In this document: piece after piece, positions 42,300 to 51,455 of the stretch
Layout: every line of letters starts with the position of its first letter
Numbering within the stretch: position 1 is the first letter of the stretch
Assembly: GCF_001877785.1 (NCBI RefSeq)
Contig: NZ_MINN01000150.1
Span: 99,193-163,192, forward strand
Source: Rossellomorea aquimaris
Lineage (GTDB): Bacteria; Bacillota; Bacilli; Bacillales; Bacillaceae_B
Direction: 5' to 3'
DNA length: 64,000 bases
Translations under genes and position numbers: made by a program
The notes under the pieces: generated by a model
Databases searched by the model: none
What the model saw: only the letters and a program-made list of their open reading frames with translations
What the model was told of the DNA's origin: nothing

Positions 42300-42545
42300 C
42301 GGCGTAATGGGATCCAGGCTGGATTAAGTCCGAAATTTCTGTTTTATGAGAGATATCCTGCCTGGATTATGTGGGATCTTTGTTTTATGAGGGGTGTATC
42401 CTGCATGGATTATGTTGTATCTCTGTTTTATGAGGGGTATCTCGCCTAAGATATGAGCGGAACTCCTGTTTTATGGGCGAAATCCGGGATATATGGGCGG
42501 AATTTTGATTTTATGGGCGGAATTCACAATATATGGGCTAATTAA
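42300..42545. repeat. 20-21-bp phased degenerate repeat array C with 43-bp higher order
   Basis: An (A/T)TATG core recurs at 42307, 42346, 42369, 42387, 42412, 42430, 42453, 42473, 42493, 42513 and 42533, with the missing step near 42326. The later units read TTTTATGGGCGGAATT; the middle ones alternate 18 and 23-25 bp, making a ~43-bp tandem (GGATTATG...TTTTATGAGGGG). The gap 42226-42646 holds nothing else I can name. Confidence 0.78.
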
Positions 42546-42646
42546 AGATTATTCGACAAGTGCACAGCCCCACTACCCTCTCAATACCCCGCACTGTACA
42601 GCAAAGATTTACTCTCAGCACAAAAAAAGAGCCAAAGCACCGCGCC

Positions 42647-43387
42647 TCAACTCTTGATCCTCTTCTGGCTATTCATAAATGGACACTTGGACAGGGACGA
42701 ATCGTCGTCACGGAGGAAATACTGCTGCCACTCGTGGTTATCCTCCTGGCCGTACCATTTAAGACTCGGATGAGCATCGATTCCATCGTATTCCACGAGA
42801 CGCTTCCGGATGACTTTTTTCAGTTTCTGCCCGAATGCGGTGGATGAATTGATCTCGTCAAATACCCAGCGCGGCTGAAAGGCAATCATAAAACAGGGAA
42901 AATGCCGGCTTTTCCGGCTAATGTGAGCAGGGGTGGCACAGAAAGCGAAGTACGGTTCCCCGCTGAAACAATATTCCCAGCTGTGATGATGTGGGTCTTC
43001 CGCGATCCCTTCCGGCCAGGGGGTTTCATCCCGTTCATGAAGTTTATTCAATACGGACCAGAACAGATCCTGATAATCATTGATGTCTGCAGATTGCAGC
43101 CCTTCTGATTGAAAGAAGACGACCAGTGAAGCATAATTCCCGGTATCACGGGAGATTTTACCGTACTCCTTCAGCAGGGAAGCGAGCTGTCCAATTGATC
43201 GGTCCGTCCTCGGATCACCTGCAAATCCAAAGCGGAGCATATCTTTTTGAAAACCCTGTATCCCCGGCACGCAGGGATATGGATGCTGTTCACCGTGCAT
43301 CATTTGTGCAAACCGGGTATAGGCTGACTTCTCCCAAGAGGGCATGTCATTAAAATGACGGTCAATCCAGCTTTTTGAACGTAACAT
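42647..43387 (-). CDS. YqcI/YcgG-family protein
   Basis: A 246-residue protein of the YqcI/YcgG family, function unknown. Family segments: FPC/YPCVPGIQGFQKDMLRFGF, CATPAHISRKSRHFPCFMIAFQPRWVFD (core RKSRHFPCFMIAFQPRW) and HPSLKWYGQEDNHEWQQYFL. ATG 43387 with GGAGG. The LysE-family gene directly upstream reproduces the ycgF-ycgG neighbourhood of B. subtilis, so a shared role in export or modification of a small molecule is likely. Confidence 0.85.
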   Translation of the reverse strand: MLRSKSWIDRHFNDMPSWEKSAYTRFAQMMHGEQHPYPCVPGIQGFQKDMLRFGFAGDPRTDRSIGQLASLLKEYGKISRDTGNYASLVVFFQSEGLQSADINDYQDLFWSVLNKLHERDETPWPEGIAEDPHHHSWEYCFSGEPYFAFCATPAHISRKSRHFPCFMIAFQPRWVFDEINSSTAFGQKLKKVIRKRLVEYDGIDAHPSLKWYGQEDNHEWQQYFLRDDDSSLSKCPFMNSQKRIKS

Positions 43388-43450
43388 GGGCGAATACCTC
43401 CTAACGGACTACACACTATCCTATTAGGAGGCGCCCGGCCGGGTGTCTGT

Positions 43451-44080
43451 CTATGACAGCAAAATACCTGCAGCCTTCACACCGAAATATAGTCCAAACC
43501 CGATGAGGATAAGTCCTGAAATGATCGAGATCCACCTGATGATACGCCCGCTGAACCATTTCTGGGTTCCTGCTGCGACTGATGCCATCGCTAAATCCCA
43601 GAGGGTGATGCCGAGGAAGATCCCCATGCTGTAAATCAGGATCTGGCCGCCATGATAGGTCTTTGTGGTCTCTGCCAGGATCGACCCGTAAATGCCGAGC
43701 CAGAAAAGGATGCTCAGGGGATTGGAAATGGCCATTAAAAATCCAGTGCGAAACGACCTCGCTTTCGTCTCTCCCCCGTTTTGCTGAGAATCATAGGCAG
43801 GGGCGCCCGCTTTTACGACACTTTCAATCCCTGTATAAACGAGTACAAAGAATCCGAACAGCCATAAAAACAGTTGAACAATAGGCGTGTCCACGAACTG
43901 TGCAAGCCCGAAATAAATGAGAAGCATGAAGACCGCATCAGCGGCCATCCCTCCGACCCCCACCAGCCATGCATGCCAGAATCCAAGGCGGATCCCTTTG
44001 TCCAATTGCAGGGCATTGATCGGTCCCATCGGTGCGGACAGCGATAACCCCAGTACGATATAACTTATAAATACGCTCAT
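43451..44080 (-). CDS. LysE-family exporter (YcgF-like)
   Basis: A 209-residue, six-segment amino-acid exporter of the LysE/RhtB family. LGLSLSAPMGPINALQLDKGI (core SAPMGPINALQLDKG) with the Pro-Gly-Pro-type start, and AISNPLSILFWLGIYGS (conserved NP) are signature segments. The substrate is unknown. ATG 44080 is chosen from length (B. subtilis YcgF is about 209 residues) and a GGGG site 10 bp before it; GTG 44092 is possible. It precedes the YcgG-like gene by 63 bp. Confidence 0.85.
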   Translation of the reverse strand: MSVFISYIVLGLSLSAPMGPINALQLDKGIRLGFWHAWLVGVGGMAADAVFMLLIYFGLAQFVDTPIVQLFLWLFGFFVLVYTGIESVVKAGAPAYDSQQNGGETKARSFRTGFLMAISNPLSILFWLGIYGSILAETTKTYHGGQILIYSMGIFLGITLWDLAMASVAAGTQKWFSGRIIRWISIISGLILIGFGLYFGVKAAGILLS

Positions 44081-44236
44081 CTCCGAAACCACCCCTGACA
44101 AAACTTCTTCCTAGTATATTCGGACGGGCCGCCTTGTAGTAGGCGCATGTCTGTTTTTTATAAAAATCTTACATGATTATCTGTCACTGCGGGAAATCTA
44201 AAGGGGATGTCAACGACGATTCAGGAGGGAAACATC

Positions 44237-44893
44237 ATGTTCAATCAACAAAATCAGCCAAACCAGACTAATATGAATCCGACTCCCCGGCAGGGAATGA
44301 ATAATCAAACCATGAACCAGCCGAATAAAAACCACGGCGGCCATGAACTATTCGATGCCCACGAGGTGATTGCAGGGATCATCAGCATGCTCGATCAGTA
44401 TCAAATGTATGATCAGCATATCCAGGATCCCGAGCTGAAAGAGATCGTCAAACGCCAATCCGCTTTCGTGACGACGATGTACAACACGATCGTCGGCAGC
44501 TTTTCAACCGGTCGCGATCCTCAGGTCCCTACCCAGCAGTATAAAATGACCCAAACCAATGATACGGTTTACGGAATAAAACCGGGGCAGCCAAAGAAAC
44601 CGAATCAGTCGGTGAATGAACTGTCCGATAAAGGATTGTCTGCCTATATGCTCGGACAGACCAAATCGCTTGCTACCCTGTTTGCGATGACGGCTCTTGA
44701 GATGACCAATCCGGTCCTGCGCCGCGTCGTTGCGGACAGCGTGCCGAACTTCATTGAAATGAGCTACGAGATTTTCCTTTATCAGAATAAACACGGATAC
44801 TATCAGGTGCCGCAGCTGAACGACCAGGATATGGCCCAGATGCTGCAGAGCTATACGACCGTACCCCAGCAGCCGGGAAATATGCCCCATTAA
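44237..44893 (+). CDS. CotF/YhcQ-type spore coat protein
   Basis: A 218-residue protein with an Asn/Gln/Met-rich head (about 35 residues) and a ferritin-like helical CotF domain: HELFDAHEVIAGIISMLDQYQMY, VKRQSAFVTTMYNTIVGSFS, AYMLGQTKSLATLFAMTALEMTNPVLRR (cores HELFDAHEVIAGI and LFAMTALEMTNPVLRR). Made in sporulation and deposited on the spore in B. subtilis. ATG 44237 with AGGAGGG. A sigma-E/K promoter was not identified. Confidence 0.85.
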   Translation: MFNQQNQPNQTNMNPTPRQGMNNQTMNQPNKNHGGHELFDAHEVIAGIISMLDQYQMYDQHIQDPELKEIVKRQSAFVTTMYNTIVGSFSTGRDPQVPTQQYKMTQTNDTVYGIKPGQPKKPNQSVNELSDKGLSAYMLGQTKSLATLFAMTALEMTNPVLRRVVADSVPNFIEMSYEIFLYQNKHGYYQVPQLNDQDMAQMLQSYTTVPQQPGNMPH

Positions 44894-44897
44894 TAAC

Positions 44898-44924
44898 GGG
44901 ACAGGGGGACAGGTTCATTGTCCC
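44898..44924 (+). repeat. 27-bp GGGACAGG...TGTCCC palindromic repeat, copy 1
   Basis: GGGACAGGGGGACAGG then a short spacer then TGTCCC. An inverted copy with 25 of 27 matches lies at 47101-47127. Confidence 0.7.
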
Positions 44925-44993
44925 AGTAAGGAATCGACTACTCTTAGGACATGCGGCTAAAATTCCGTGTCCAGCTTGAATCGCCTGCACCTT

Positions 44994-45025
44994 AAGGACA
45001 CGGATAAAACTCCGTGTCCTTTTTT
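44994..45025 (+). terminator. Terminator between coat gene and MFS gene
   Basis: AAGGACACGGA / TCCGTGTCCTT hairpin followed by TTTT. A similar but unterminated hairpin lies just upstream at 44947-44972. Confidence 0.8.
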
Positions 45026-45029
45026 CACG

Positions 45030-46313
45030 TCAAGAAGGAACGGACGACTTCAGCTCCTCGGTAACCGCTTCCCGCCCTTCAAGCGACCTGGTGATCAGAT
45101 AATAGAGGCAAGTTCCTGTTAAGCCGAGAATGAGCATTATCCCGCCCATCATCACCGGACTGATCCATTCGCCTACGATGATCAAGAGCGACGCAATGAT
45201 CATCGCACCATAAAAGGTCAGACTGTAAAATGCCATGTACGTACTGCGTGCGTTGGACGGGGCAAGTTCGCCGATCATGGCCTGCTTCACCGGTACATAC
45301 ATGAGCTCGCCGATCGTGCCCACGAAGATGAGGATGAAGAGGATCCATATATTGCTGATGAAGGCCAGTGCACTGAAACTGATGGAAAAGATGAACATTC
45401 CCATAACGAGGTTCCATTTGTCTTTCCACTTTTTAAAAAGGTATAAAACAACCGCGGACAACAGGACGACCAGCAGGGTGTTTTCGGTTTTAAGGAATCC
45501 GAGTACCTTTGTGCCGTCGATCGTGAAGTCAAGGCCGAGTAGTGTTGCGCCCTGTTCCGGGATATCCCTTTCAAGGCGGATCCCGATATAGTTGGTCAAT
45601 GACTGCTCAAGGGTGAAAATGAACACGGCGCCAATGATGTAAAACATGAACAATCTGTCCTTCAATACGGCGGAATAGCTTTTGAAAAAATCGAATGGTG
45701 AAGATTTGCTTTTCCCTGTGGAAGGCTGGACGGGAGCTGGTGTGTAGGTTTCAGAGATGAAGAAAAAAGTGATGACGACGGATAAAAGCGAGATGGCCGA
45801 TATCCCGATGAACAATTCGAATAAATAGCTTTTAAACAGGAAGGCACCCATTATTCCCCCGAGTGCAGTGGCAAGGTTCCCCAGCCAGTAGCTGATCGTG
45901 AATACGAGCTTCCTGGACTCGGTATCCGTCACATCGATGATCATCGCCTGGGCAGCCGGCTGCAGCATCCCGCCTGCAAACATATTGAAGACGAAAAACA
46001 CCGCGGATACATACGGCAGGTCATACCACGGGGAGTTGCAGAAAGCGATCAATAGATAGGTGACGAGTACGCCGATTTCCGAATAGATCATGATGCTCCG
46101 GCGCCCGATCTTATCGGACACATGCCCGCCGATGAATCCTCCGATCACACCGCTGATGACGGTCAATATAAGGATGATCCCGGTTTCGGCGGCCCCGATT
46201 TTCTTGGAAAAATAAATGGCCAGGAACGGAATGACGGCCATGGATACAAGCCCGCCCAGGAATTGAATGCCCAGCCTTAATTTAATGTTGGGATGAATGT
46301 CCCTGAGTTTTAT
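45030..46313 (-). CDS. MFS transporter (12-segment), possibly with AUA start
   Basis: A ~427-residue major facilitator. GGHVSDKIGRRSIMIYSEIG (loop 2-3, core GGHVSDKIGRR) and 12 hydrophobic stretches are clear. The start is odd: the family begins with M-K-x-R-D-I-H-P-N-I, and here that position is ATA 46313, 7 bp after GGGAGG and overlapping the TAA of the TetR gene as ATAA. The only in-frame classical start upstream is TTG 46382, without a ribosome site and deep inside the TetR gene. The TetR gene in front is the likely local regulator. Confidence 0.8.
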   Translation of the reverse strand: MKLRDIHPNIKLRLGIQFLGGLVSMAVIPFLAIYFSKKIGAAETGIILILTVISGVIGGFIGGHVSDKIGRRSIMIYSEIGVLVTYLLIAFCNSPWYDLPYVSAVFFVFNMFAGGMLQPAAQAMIIDVTDTESRKLVFTISYWLGNLATALGGIMGAFLFKSYLFELFIGISAISLLSVVITFFFISETYTPAPVQPSTGKSKSSPFDFFKSYSAVLKDRLFMFYIIGAVFIFTLEQSLTNYIGIRLERDIPEQGATLLGLDFTIDGTKVLGFLKTENTLLVVLLSAVVLYLFKKWKDKWNLVMGMFIFSISFSALAFISNIWILFILIFVGTIGELMYVPVKQAMIGELAPSNARSTYMAFYSLTFYGAMIIASLLIIVGEWISPVMMGGIMLILGLTGTCLYYLITRSLEGREAVTEELKSSVPS

Positions 46314-46933
46314 TGCATTTCCTCCCTTGCGTCTGCAACCGGTCCAAACAGCCGCAGTGCCTGGATCTTCATATCGTTCCAAACGAGGTTTGTATAGTCA
46401 TCGATGAATGTCAATCTCATCCCGTTTATCAGAGATAAATACGACTGGGCGATCAAAGGCGGTGCATCTTTATAGAAGAGTCCCATCTCCTGGCCTTCGG
46501 CTATGACCGGATAGATTTTATCGATAAATACGTTGACGAAATCATCAAGCTCCTTGAAAAGCGCAGGATATCTGTCTGGTCTGGCAAGAACCTGTTGAAT
46601 CAAACGCAGATAATCCATGCTTTTTGAAAACATATCCACCTGACAATGGATCATTTCTTTAACCATCTCCATCGGATTGCCGCTGTAACGTTCTTCTATT
46701 TCATAAAAATAAGGCTTTATTTCTTCGAGGTGCTCAAGGACCGATGCCTGAAACAATACATCCTTTGTTTCGAAGTACGTAAACACGGTACCAAAGCTTA
46801 CGCCTGCCTCCTTCGCTACCGCCGCGATCGGGGTCTCGGCAAATCCGTTTTCGCTGAACAGTTTCACAGCAGCCTCGAGGATCAACGCCCTTTTCCTTCT
46901 CTTTTTTTCTTCGAGTGAAAGTGATGCGGACAT
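46310..46933 (-). CDS. TetR-family regulator of the MFS gene
   Basis: A 207-residue TetR repressor. ILEAAVKLFSENGFAETPIAAVAKEAGVSFGTVFTYFETKD (recognition core AGVSFGTVFTYF) is a classic helix-turn-helix. ATG 46933 with GGGAGAG. It is the first gene of a two-gene unit with the MFS transporter and lies under a perfect 16-bp palindrome, probably its own operator. Confidence 0.88.
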   Translation of the reverse strand: MSASLSLEEKKRRKRALILEAAVKLFSENGFAETPIAAVAKEAGVSFGTVFTYFETKDVLFQASVLEHLEEIKPYFYEIEERYSGNPMEMVKEMIHCQVDMFSKSMDYLRLIQQVLARPDRYPALFKELDDFVNVFIDKIYPVIAEGQEMGLFYKDAPPLIAQSYLSLINGMRLTFIDDYTNLVWNDMKIQALRLFGPVADAREEMQ

Positions 46934-46956
46934 GTGAAATCTCTCCCTTTTTAAAA

Positions 46957-46972
46957 TTGATTGATCAATCAA
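46957..46972. promoter_or_regulatory. TetR operator candidate
   Basis: TTGATTGATCAATCAA is a perfect palindrome 24 bp before the TetR start, extended by AATCATT on one side. Confidence 0.75.
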
Positions 46973-47041
46973 TCATTATTTTATTGTAAGAACCTTCCAA
47001 TGTCAACACCTTTCTTCGACACTGAAAATAACAAAACACAC

Positions 47042-47076
47042 AAAAAAGGAAGCCTCCTAAATAGAAGCTTCCTTTT
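47042..47076. terminator. Terminator of the qox operon
   Basis: On the minus strand GGAAGC / GCTTCC around TTCTATTTAGGAG is followed by TTTTTTG, 56 bp after the qoxD stop. Confidence 0.78.
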
Positions 47077-47100
47077 CTATGGTTCATATGGTCGATCAAC

Positions 47101-47127
47101 GGGACAGTGTACCTGTCCCCCTGTCCC
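47101..47127 (-). repeat. 27-bp GGGACAGG...TGTCCC palindromic repeat, copy 2 (inverted)
   Basis: Reverse-complement match (25/27) to the copy at 44898. The two flank the MFS/TetR unit. Confidence 0.7.
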
Positions 47128-47131
47128 ATTT

Positions 47132-47431
47132 TTAGTGCATGCTGTTCATGACCCAGACGGATCCTGCTACGATGACGATGGCGATGAAGGCTGCTGACAG
47201 CATTTTGCCGACCTGCCATCTTCCTTCTCCTTCGGTTACGTGCATGAACATGAACAGCTGGATTGCCGCCTGCAGGAAGGCAAGGACAAAGACGATGGCC
47301 ACAATGGTTCCGCGGGCAAGGTCAGTGTACAGTCCCCACCAGACTGCCAGGAAGGTCAATCCGACTGACAAGAAGAATCCAATGATTTGAGTCCAAGGTA
47401 TACGGCTGTGGTTTGATGTGTTATTTGACAT
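47132..47431 (-). CDS. qoxD: Cytochrome aa3-600 menaquinol oxidase subunit IV
   Basis: A 99-residue, three-helix subunit of the terminal quinol oxidase. SRIPWTQIIGFFLSVGLTFLAVW (core RIPWTQIIGFFLS), AFLQAAIQLFMFMHVTE match QoxD closely. ATG 47431 with GGTGGG; the upstream in-frame start at 47482 would run into qoxC. Shorter than B. subtilis QoxD (124) because the His-rich tail is missing. Confidence 0.92.
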   Translation of the reverse strand: MSNNTSNHSRIPWTQIIGFFLSVGLTFLAVWWGLYTDLARGTIVAIVFVLAFLQAAIQLFMFMHVTEGEGRWQVGKMLSAAFIAIVIVAGSVWVMNSMH

Positions 47432-47433
47432 TA

Positions 47434-48045
47434 TTATCCCACCATCCCTAACAAGTACACGCTTGTAAACACGAAGATCCATACGAAATCAAGGAAGTGC
47501 CAGTACAAGCTGGATACAAATAGTTTTTTCGCAGTATCAGGATTCAATCCCTGCTTCTTCACTTGGAACATCACAAGGATGATCCATAGGATCCCCAGTG
47601 AAACGTGGAGTCCATGCGTACCGGTCAACAGATAGAATGAAGACCAGTATGCATTTGTTCCCATAGCAGCTCCTTCATGAATGAGGTGAAGGAACTCTGC
47701 TATCTCCATGTAAAGGAACCCTGCACCGAATAGCAGTGTGATGATCAGCCAGATCATCATCCCTTTGACATTTCTTCTTCTTAATTCATTTATCGACAAT
47801 CCCGACGTGAAACTACTGATCAGTAGCAGCAGCGTCATGATGATTGTATTCTTCAGATCAAACACTTCACTTGGCATCGGGCCGCCTACCGTCCCGCTTT
47901 CAAGGGCAAAGAACGTGGCGAAGATCGTAGCGAACAGCGCCATTTCCGCTCCAAGGAAAATCCAGAAACCGAAGATATTCAGTTTCCCGATTTCCGATTG
48001 ATATTCCAGTGGCGTGTTTGGATCTACATTTGTACTATGTGCCAT
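47434..48045 (-). CDS. qoxC: Cytochrome aa3-600 menaquinol oxidase subunit III
   Basis: A 203-residue subunit with five membrane segments. IFGFWIFLGAEMALFATIFATF, YLLTGTHGLHVSLGILWI and YWHFLDFVWIFVFTSVYL are the subunit III signatures. ATG 48045 with GGGAGG 7 bp before it; the GTG at 48051 overlaps the qoxB stop and is too near the site. 2 bp before qoxD. Confidence 0.94.
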   Translation of the reverse strand: MAHSTNVDPNTPLEYQSEIGKLNIFGFWIFLGAEMALFATIFATFFALESGTVGGPMPSEVFDLKNTIIMTLLLLISSFTSGLSINELRRRNVKGMMIWLIITLLFGAGFLYMEIAEFLHLIHEGAAMGTNAYWSSFYLLTGTHGLHVSLGILWIILVMFQVKKQGLNPDTAKKLFVSSLYWHFLDFVWIFVFTSVYLLGMVG

Positions 48046-48047
48046 AC

Positions 48048-50012
48048 TCACGCCTCCCTCTTGAACCGATTTTCAGTTTTTTCGATCTCATCCACACTTA
48101 CGTAGTAGCCTTTATCATACTTGTGCGAAGTAAGTGAGCGGTGCGCCATCGTTCCAAAGATCCCGACAAGCGCAATGATCGCAAGCCAGAATAGTTCGAA
48201 CACAAGTCCGAATCCTGCAACAAAGAAGAGAGCGGACATGATGAACGGCACTCCTGCATTGTTCGGCATATGGATCGGTTTGTATTCAGGCTCTTCAGGC
48301 TTTCCTTTTTCTTTCCATTCCTGTTTCATGTAGTGGAATGCATCGACATTCTTCACTTCCGGTACATGAGCAAAGTTGTAGTGAGGAGGGATCGCTGAGC
48401 TTGTCGCCCACTCAAGTGTACGGCCGTCCCAGGCATCGCCCGTCATCTCACGTTTTGCATAACGGTAGCTGTAATATACGTTGTACACGATGATCATGAA
48501 GCCGACACCCATGCCGAATGCACCTACAGAAGAGATGACATTTAATGCTGTCCAGCCGTCTTCAGGTCCGTATGTGTACACACGTCTTGGCATACCGGCA
48601 AATCCAAGTACGAATTGCGGTAAGAAACATACGTTGAATCCGATCGAGAAGAACCAGAAAGCCCATTTCCCGATTCGTTCGTTCATCTTGATGCCGAACA
48701 TCTTCGGATACCAGTAAACAAGTCCCGCGAAGCAGGCAAATACGACACCGGCGATCAATGTGTAGTGGAAGTGGGCAACCAGGAAGTAGTTGTTGTGATA
48801 CTGGAAGTCAGCTGCAGCCATACCGAGCATGACACCAGTCACCCCGCCGATCAGGAATGTCGGGATGAACGCGACAGACCACATCATCGCGGTCGTAAAC
48901 TCGATCCTTCCCTTATACAGGGTACCGAGCCAGTTGAATATCTTGATACCCGTCGGAATGGCGATCGCCATCGTCGTGATCGAGAATACACTGTTCACTG
49001 CCGCACTTCCGCCCATCGTAAAGAAGTGGTGGACCCACACGATGAAGCTGAGGAGTGAAATGGCAGCAAGCGAGATAATCATAGATCTATAGCCAAACAA
49101 TGTCTTTCTTGCAAACGTCGCAATGATTTCCGAAAAGATACCGAAAGCCGGCAGGATAACGATATATACCTCGGGATGTCCCCATAGCCAGAACAGGTTC
49201 GACCAAAGCATCGGGTTCCCGCCATCAGTCAGCGTGAAGAAATGCGTGCCGAACAAACGGTCAAATGTCATCAGTGCAAGTGTGACAGTCAAGATCGGGA
49301 ATGCAAACACGATGATGAATGCAGTGATCAAAGTCGTCCAAGTGAACATCGGCATGCGAAGCAGGGTCATGCCCGGCGCACGCATCTTGATGATCGTCAC
49401 GACGAAGTTGATACCGGTCAATAATGTACCGATCCCTGAAATCTGAAGTCCGAGCAGGTAATAGTTGATACCCGGTCCAGGGCTTCCTTCAATCGCGAGC
49501 GGTGCATAGTTCGTCCACCCGGCATCCGGCGACCCGCCGAATACGAATGACATATTAAACAGGATCGCCCCGAACATGAATGACCAGAAACTCAGGTTAT
49601 TCAAATACGGGAACGCAACGTCCCTTGCACCGATTTGCAAAGGTACAACAACGTTCATCAATCCAAGTAAAAACGGCATCGCCATGAACAGGATCATGAT
49701 CGTACCGTGAGTCGTAAAGATTTCGTTATAGTGCTGAGATGATAAAAACTCGTTATTAGGCACCGTCAACTGGGCCCTCATCAATAGTGCATCGACTCCT
49801 CCGCGGAAGAGCATGACCAATGCAGCGAGAATATACATGATACCAATCTTTTTATGATCAACACTCGTGATCCAGTCGTTCCAAAGCCATTTCCACTTTT
49901 TAAAATACGTCAGTGTGGCGACAATCCCGATGACAGTGAATACAATCGAAATATTGGCTCCAAGAATCAACGGATCATTGAGGATTAAGTTATCTTTTAT
50001 AAAATCAATCAT
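48048..50012 (-). CDS. qoxB: Cytochrome aa3-600 menaquinol oxidase subunit I
   Basis: A 654-residue heme-copper oxidase core that reduces O2 with menaquinol electrons and pumps protons. [16 protein letters not shown] (heme a ligand), [19 protein letters not shown] (Cu-B His and cross-linked Tyr), WVHHFFTMG and [11 protein letters not shown] (heme a and a3 ligands) are all intact. ATG 50012 with AAAGGAGG. Quinol type because the partner subunit lacks Cu-A cysteines. Confidence 0.96.
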   Translation of the reverse strand: MIDFIKDNLILNDPLILGANISIVFTVIGIVATLTYFKKWKWLWNDWITSVDHKKIGIMYILAALVMLFRGGVDALLMRAQLTVPNNEFLSSQHYNEIFTTHGTIMILFMAMPFLLGLMNVVVPLQIGARDVAFPYLNNLSFWSFMFGAILFNMSFVFGGSPDAGWTNYAPLAIEGSPGPGINYYLLGLQISGIGTLLTGINFVVTIIKMRAPGMTLLRMPMFTWTTLITAFIIVFAFPILTVTLALMTFDRLFGTHFFTLTDGGNPMLWSNLFWLWGHPEVYIVILPAFGIFSEIIATFARKTLFGYRSMIISLAAISLLSFIVWVHHFFTMGGSAAVNSVFSITTMAIAIPTGIKIFNWLGTLYKGRIEFTTAMMWSVAFIPTFLIGGVTGVMLGMAAADFQYHNNYFLVAHFHYTLIAGVVFACFAGLVYWYPKMFGIKMNERIGKWAFWFFSIGFNVCFLPQFVLGFAGMPRRVYTYGPEDGWTALNVISSVGAFGMGVGFMIIVYNVYYSYRYAKREMTGDAWDGRTLEWATSSAIPPHYNFAHVPEVKNVDAFHYMKQEWKEKGKPEEPEYKPIHMPNNAGVPFIMSALFFVAGFGLVFELFWLAIIALVGIFGTMAHRSLTSHKYDKGYYVSVDEIEKTENRFKREA

Positions 50013-50031
50013 CTAGAGTGGTCCTCCTTTC

Positions 50032-51054
50032 TTAATGCTCATGTCCCTCTTCTTTTTTTTCGTCTTTTGAATGTCCATCATGACCTTCCTGGTCCTGATG
50101 GCTTCCGCTGCCGCTTCCATGGTCCCCGTGTCCACTGTGGCCGGATTCTGCTTCCGCATCCGCACCGTGAGCATTATCAGAGACACCGTATTTCTCACGG
50201 ATCGCATATGCATATTCGGAATTCTTACCATGATCGACAATGGACAAGTGAGTGGAAGAGAACGTCATTTCTTCGACCGTACCAGGCAGCATCAGCTTTT
50301 CATACGTCTTTTCATCAAGCTTCGGTTCGCTTGCCTTAACCTCTTTCACCCAGTCTTCGTACTTCCCTTCTTTCATGGCCACGAAATCAAACTGCTGGTG
50401 TGTCATTCCTTCACCGGTGAAGTTCGAGTTTCGGCCGTCGTATGTGCCAGGCTCATCCGCCTGTAAGTATAAATCGTTCACCATTCCAGGCATTCCGTAA
50501 ATCTGGCCGCCGATCTGCGGCACCCAGAACGAAGCCATGGAGTCTGCAGCCGTCACCTTGAACAGAATCGGGTGATCTTCCGGCACATTGACATAGTTCA
50601 CCGTTTCGATCCCTTCCTCCGGATAACTGAAGATCCATTTCCAGTCGACAGCCGTGGCATGAATAACGATGGGATCTTTATGGGCAGTCGCTTTTGGGGC
50701 TTCCCGCAACTCATATAGCGCCTTTGTGTTCGGAATCGACAAAGCAATGACGATCAACACAGGGATGAGCGTCCAGATGATTTCAAGCTTCGTGCTTCCA
50801 TGCATCTCCGGTCTGTAATCACCTTTCCGGCTGCTTCGATATCTTAATAGAATAAATGTAAAGAATGATAGAACAACGACCATGATGCCAAGCATGTAAT
50901 AAATCGACAGCATGATCAGGTCTTTCTGAATGACCCCTACAGGCCCTTTCGGATCGAGAATGATCATTTCACTTCCCGAACTGAATATGATGATGAAAAA
51001 TAAAGAAACCAGACTTATCAAAACAATCAAGTATGGCTTGAATTTATCAAACAA
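50032..51054 (-). CDS. qoxA: Cytochrome aa3-600 menaquinol oxidase subunit II
   Basis: A ~340-residue subunit with two N-terminal helices and an outer cupredoxin domain lacking the Cu-A Cys pair. EIHG/EMHGSTKLEIIWTLIPVLIVI, VDWKWIFSYPEEGIETVNY and FKVTAADSMASFWVPQIGGQ match QoxA. The lipobox Cys of B. subtilis QoxA is absent (FSSGSEMIILDPKGP). The last ~45 residues are rich in His, Gly, Glu and Lys (HSGHGDHGSGSGS). Start TTG 51054, AAGGAAGG 7 bp before it; GTG 51063 directly abuts the same site. Confidence 0.92.
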   Translation of the reverse strand: MFDKFKPYLIVLISLVSLFFIIIFSSGSEMIILDPKGPVGVIQKDLIMLSIYYMLGIMVVVLSFFTFILLRYRSSRKGDYRPEMHGSTKLEIIWTLIPVLIVIALSIPNTKALYELREAPKATAHKDPIVIHATAVDWKWIFSYPEEGIETVNYVNVPEDHPILFKVTAADSMASFWVPQIGGQIYGMPGMVNDLYLQADEPGTYDGRNSNFTGEGMTHQQFDFVAMKEGKYEDWVKEVKASEPKLDEKTYEKLMLPGTVEEMTFSSTHLSIVDHGKNSEYAYAIREKYGVSDNAHGADAEAESGHSGHGDHGSGSGSHQDQEGHDGHSKDEKKEEGHEH

Positions 51055-51455
51055 AGGGTTCACCTTCCTTTACTTCGTATTTAACAGTTGTAGCATCATA
51101 TTATCAAATTCTCTTAAGAAGGTACCCCCCTTTAACCGAACTGTAACCTGATTTTCGAAATTTAGACGAAAGTTATTCACAAAACGGTAACAATGTTGGA
51201 AAGAATTGCTCGAGAGGCAAAAAAATGACTCCCAACACTATTTCCGAATAGCATTGAGAGCGTTTTATGGATTGATAATTCAGAATTATACCGATATTTG
51301 AATGCTAATTGTGACAGTTATATTATTAAGTTTGTTACTGGGAAGCCAAAAAAACAGCTACATGGTTTTTTATATTTAAAAAGTAAATAATTAAGATCTC
51401 TTCACTCAAAAATATCTTCCTATTACGGGACAAATTAATTAATAACTTTACAATA

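Noticed and set aside
44947..44972. Extra hairpin GGACA...TGTCC after the coat gene
   Set aside because: It resembles the true terminator 30 bp further on but has no T-run; kept only as a note within that terminator entry.
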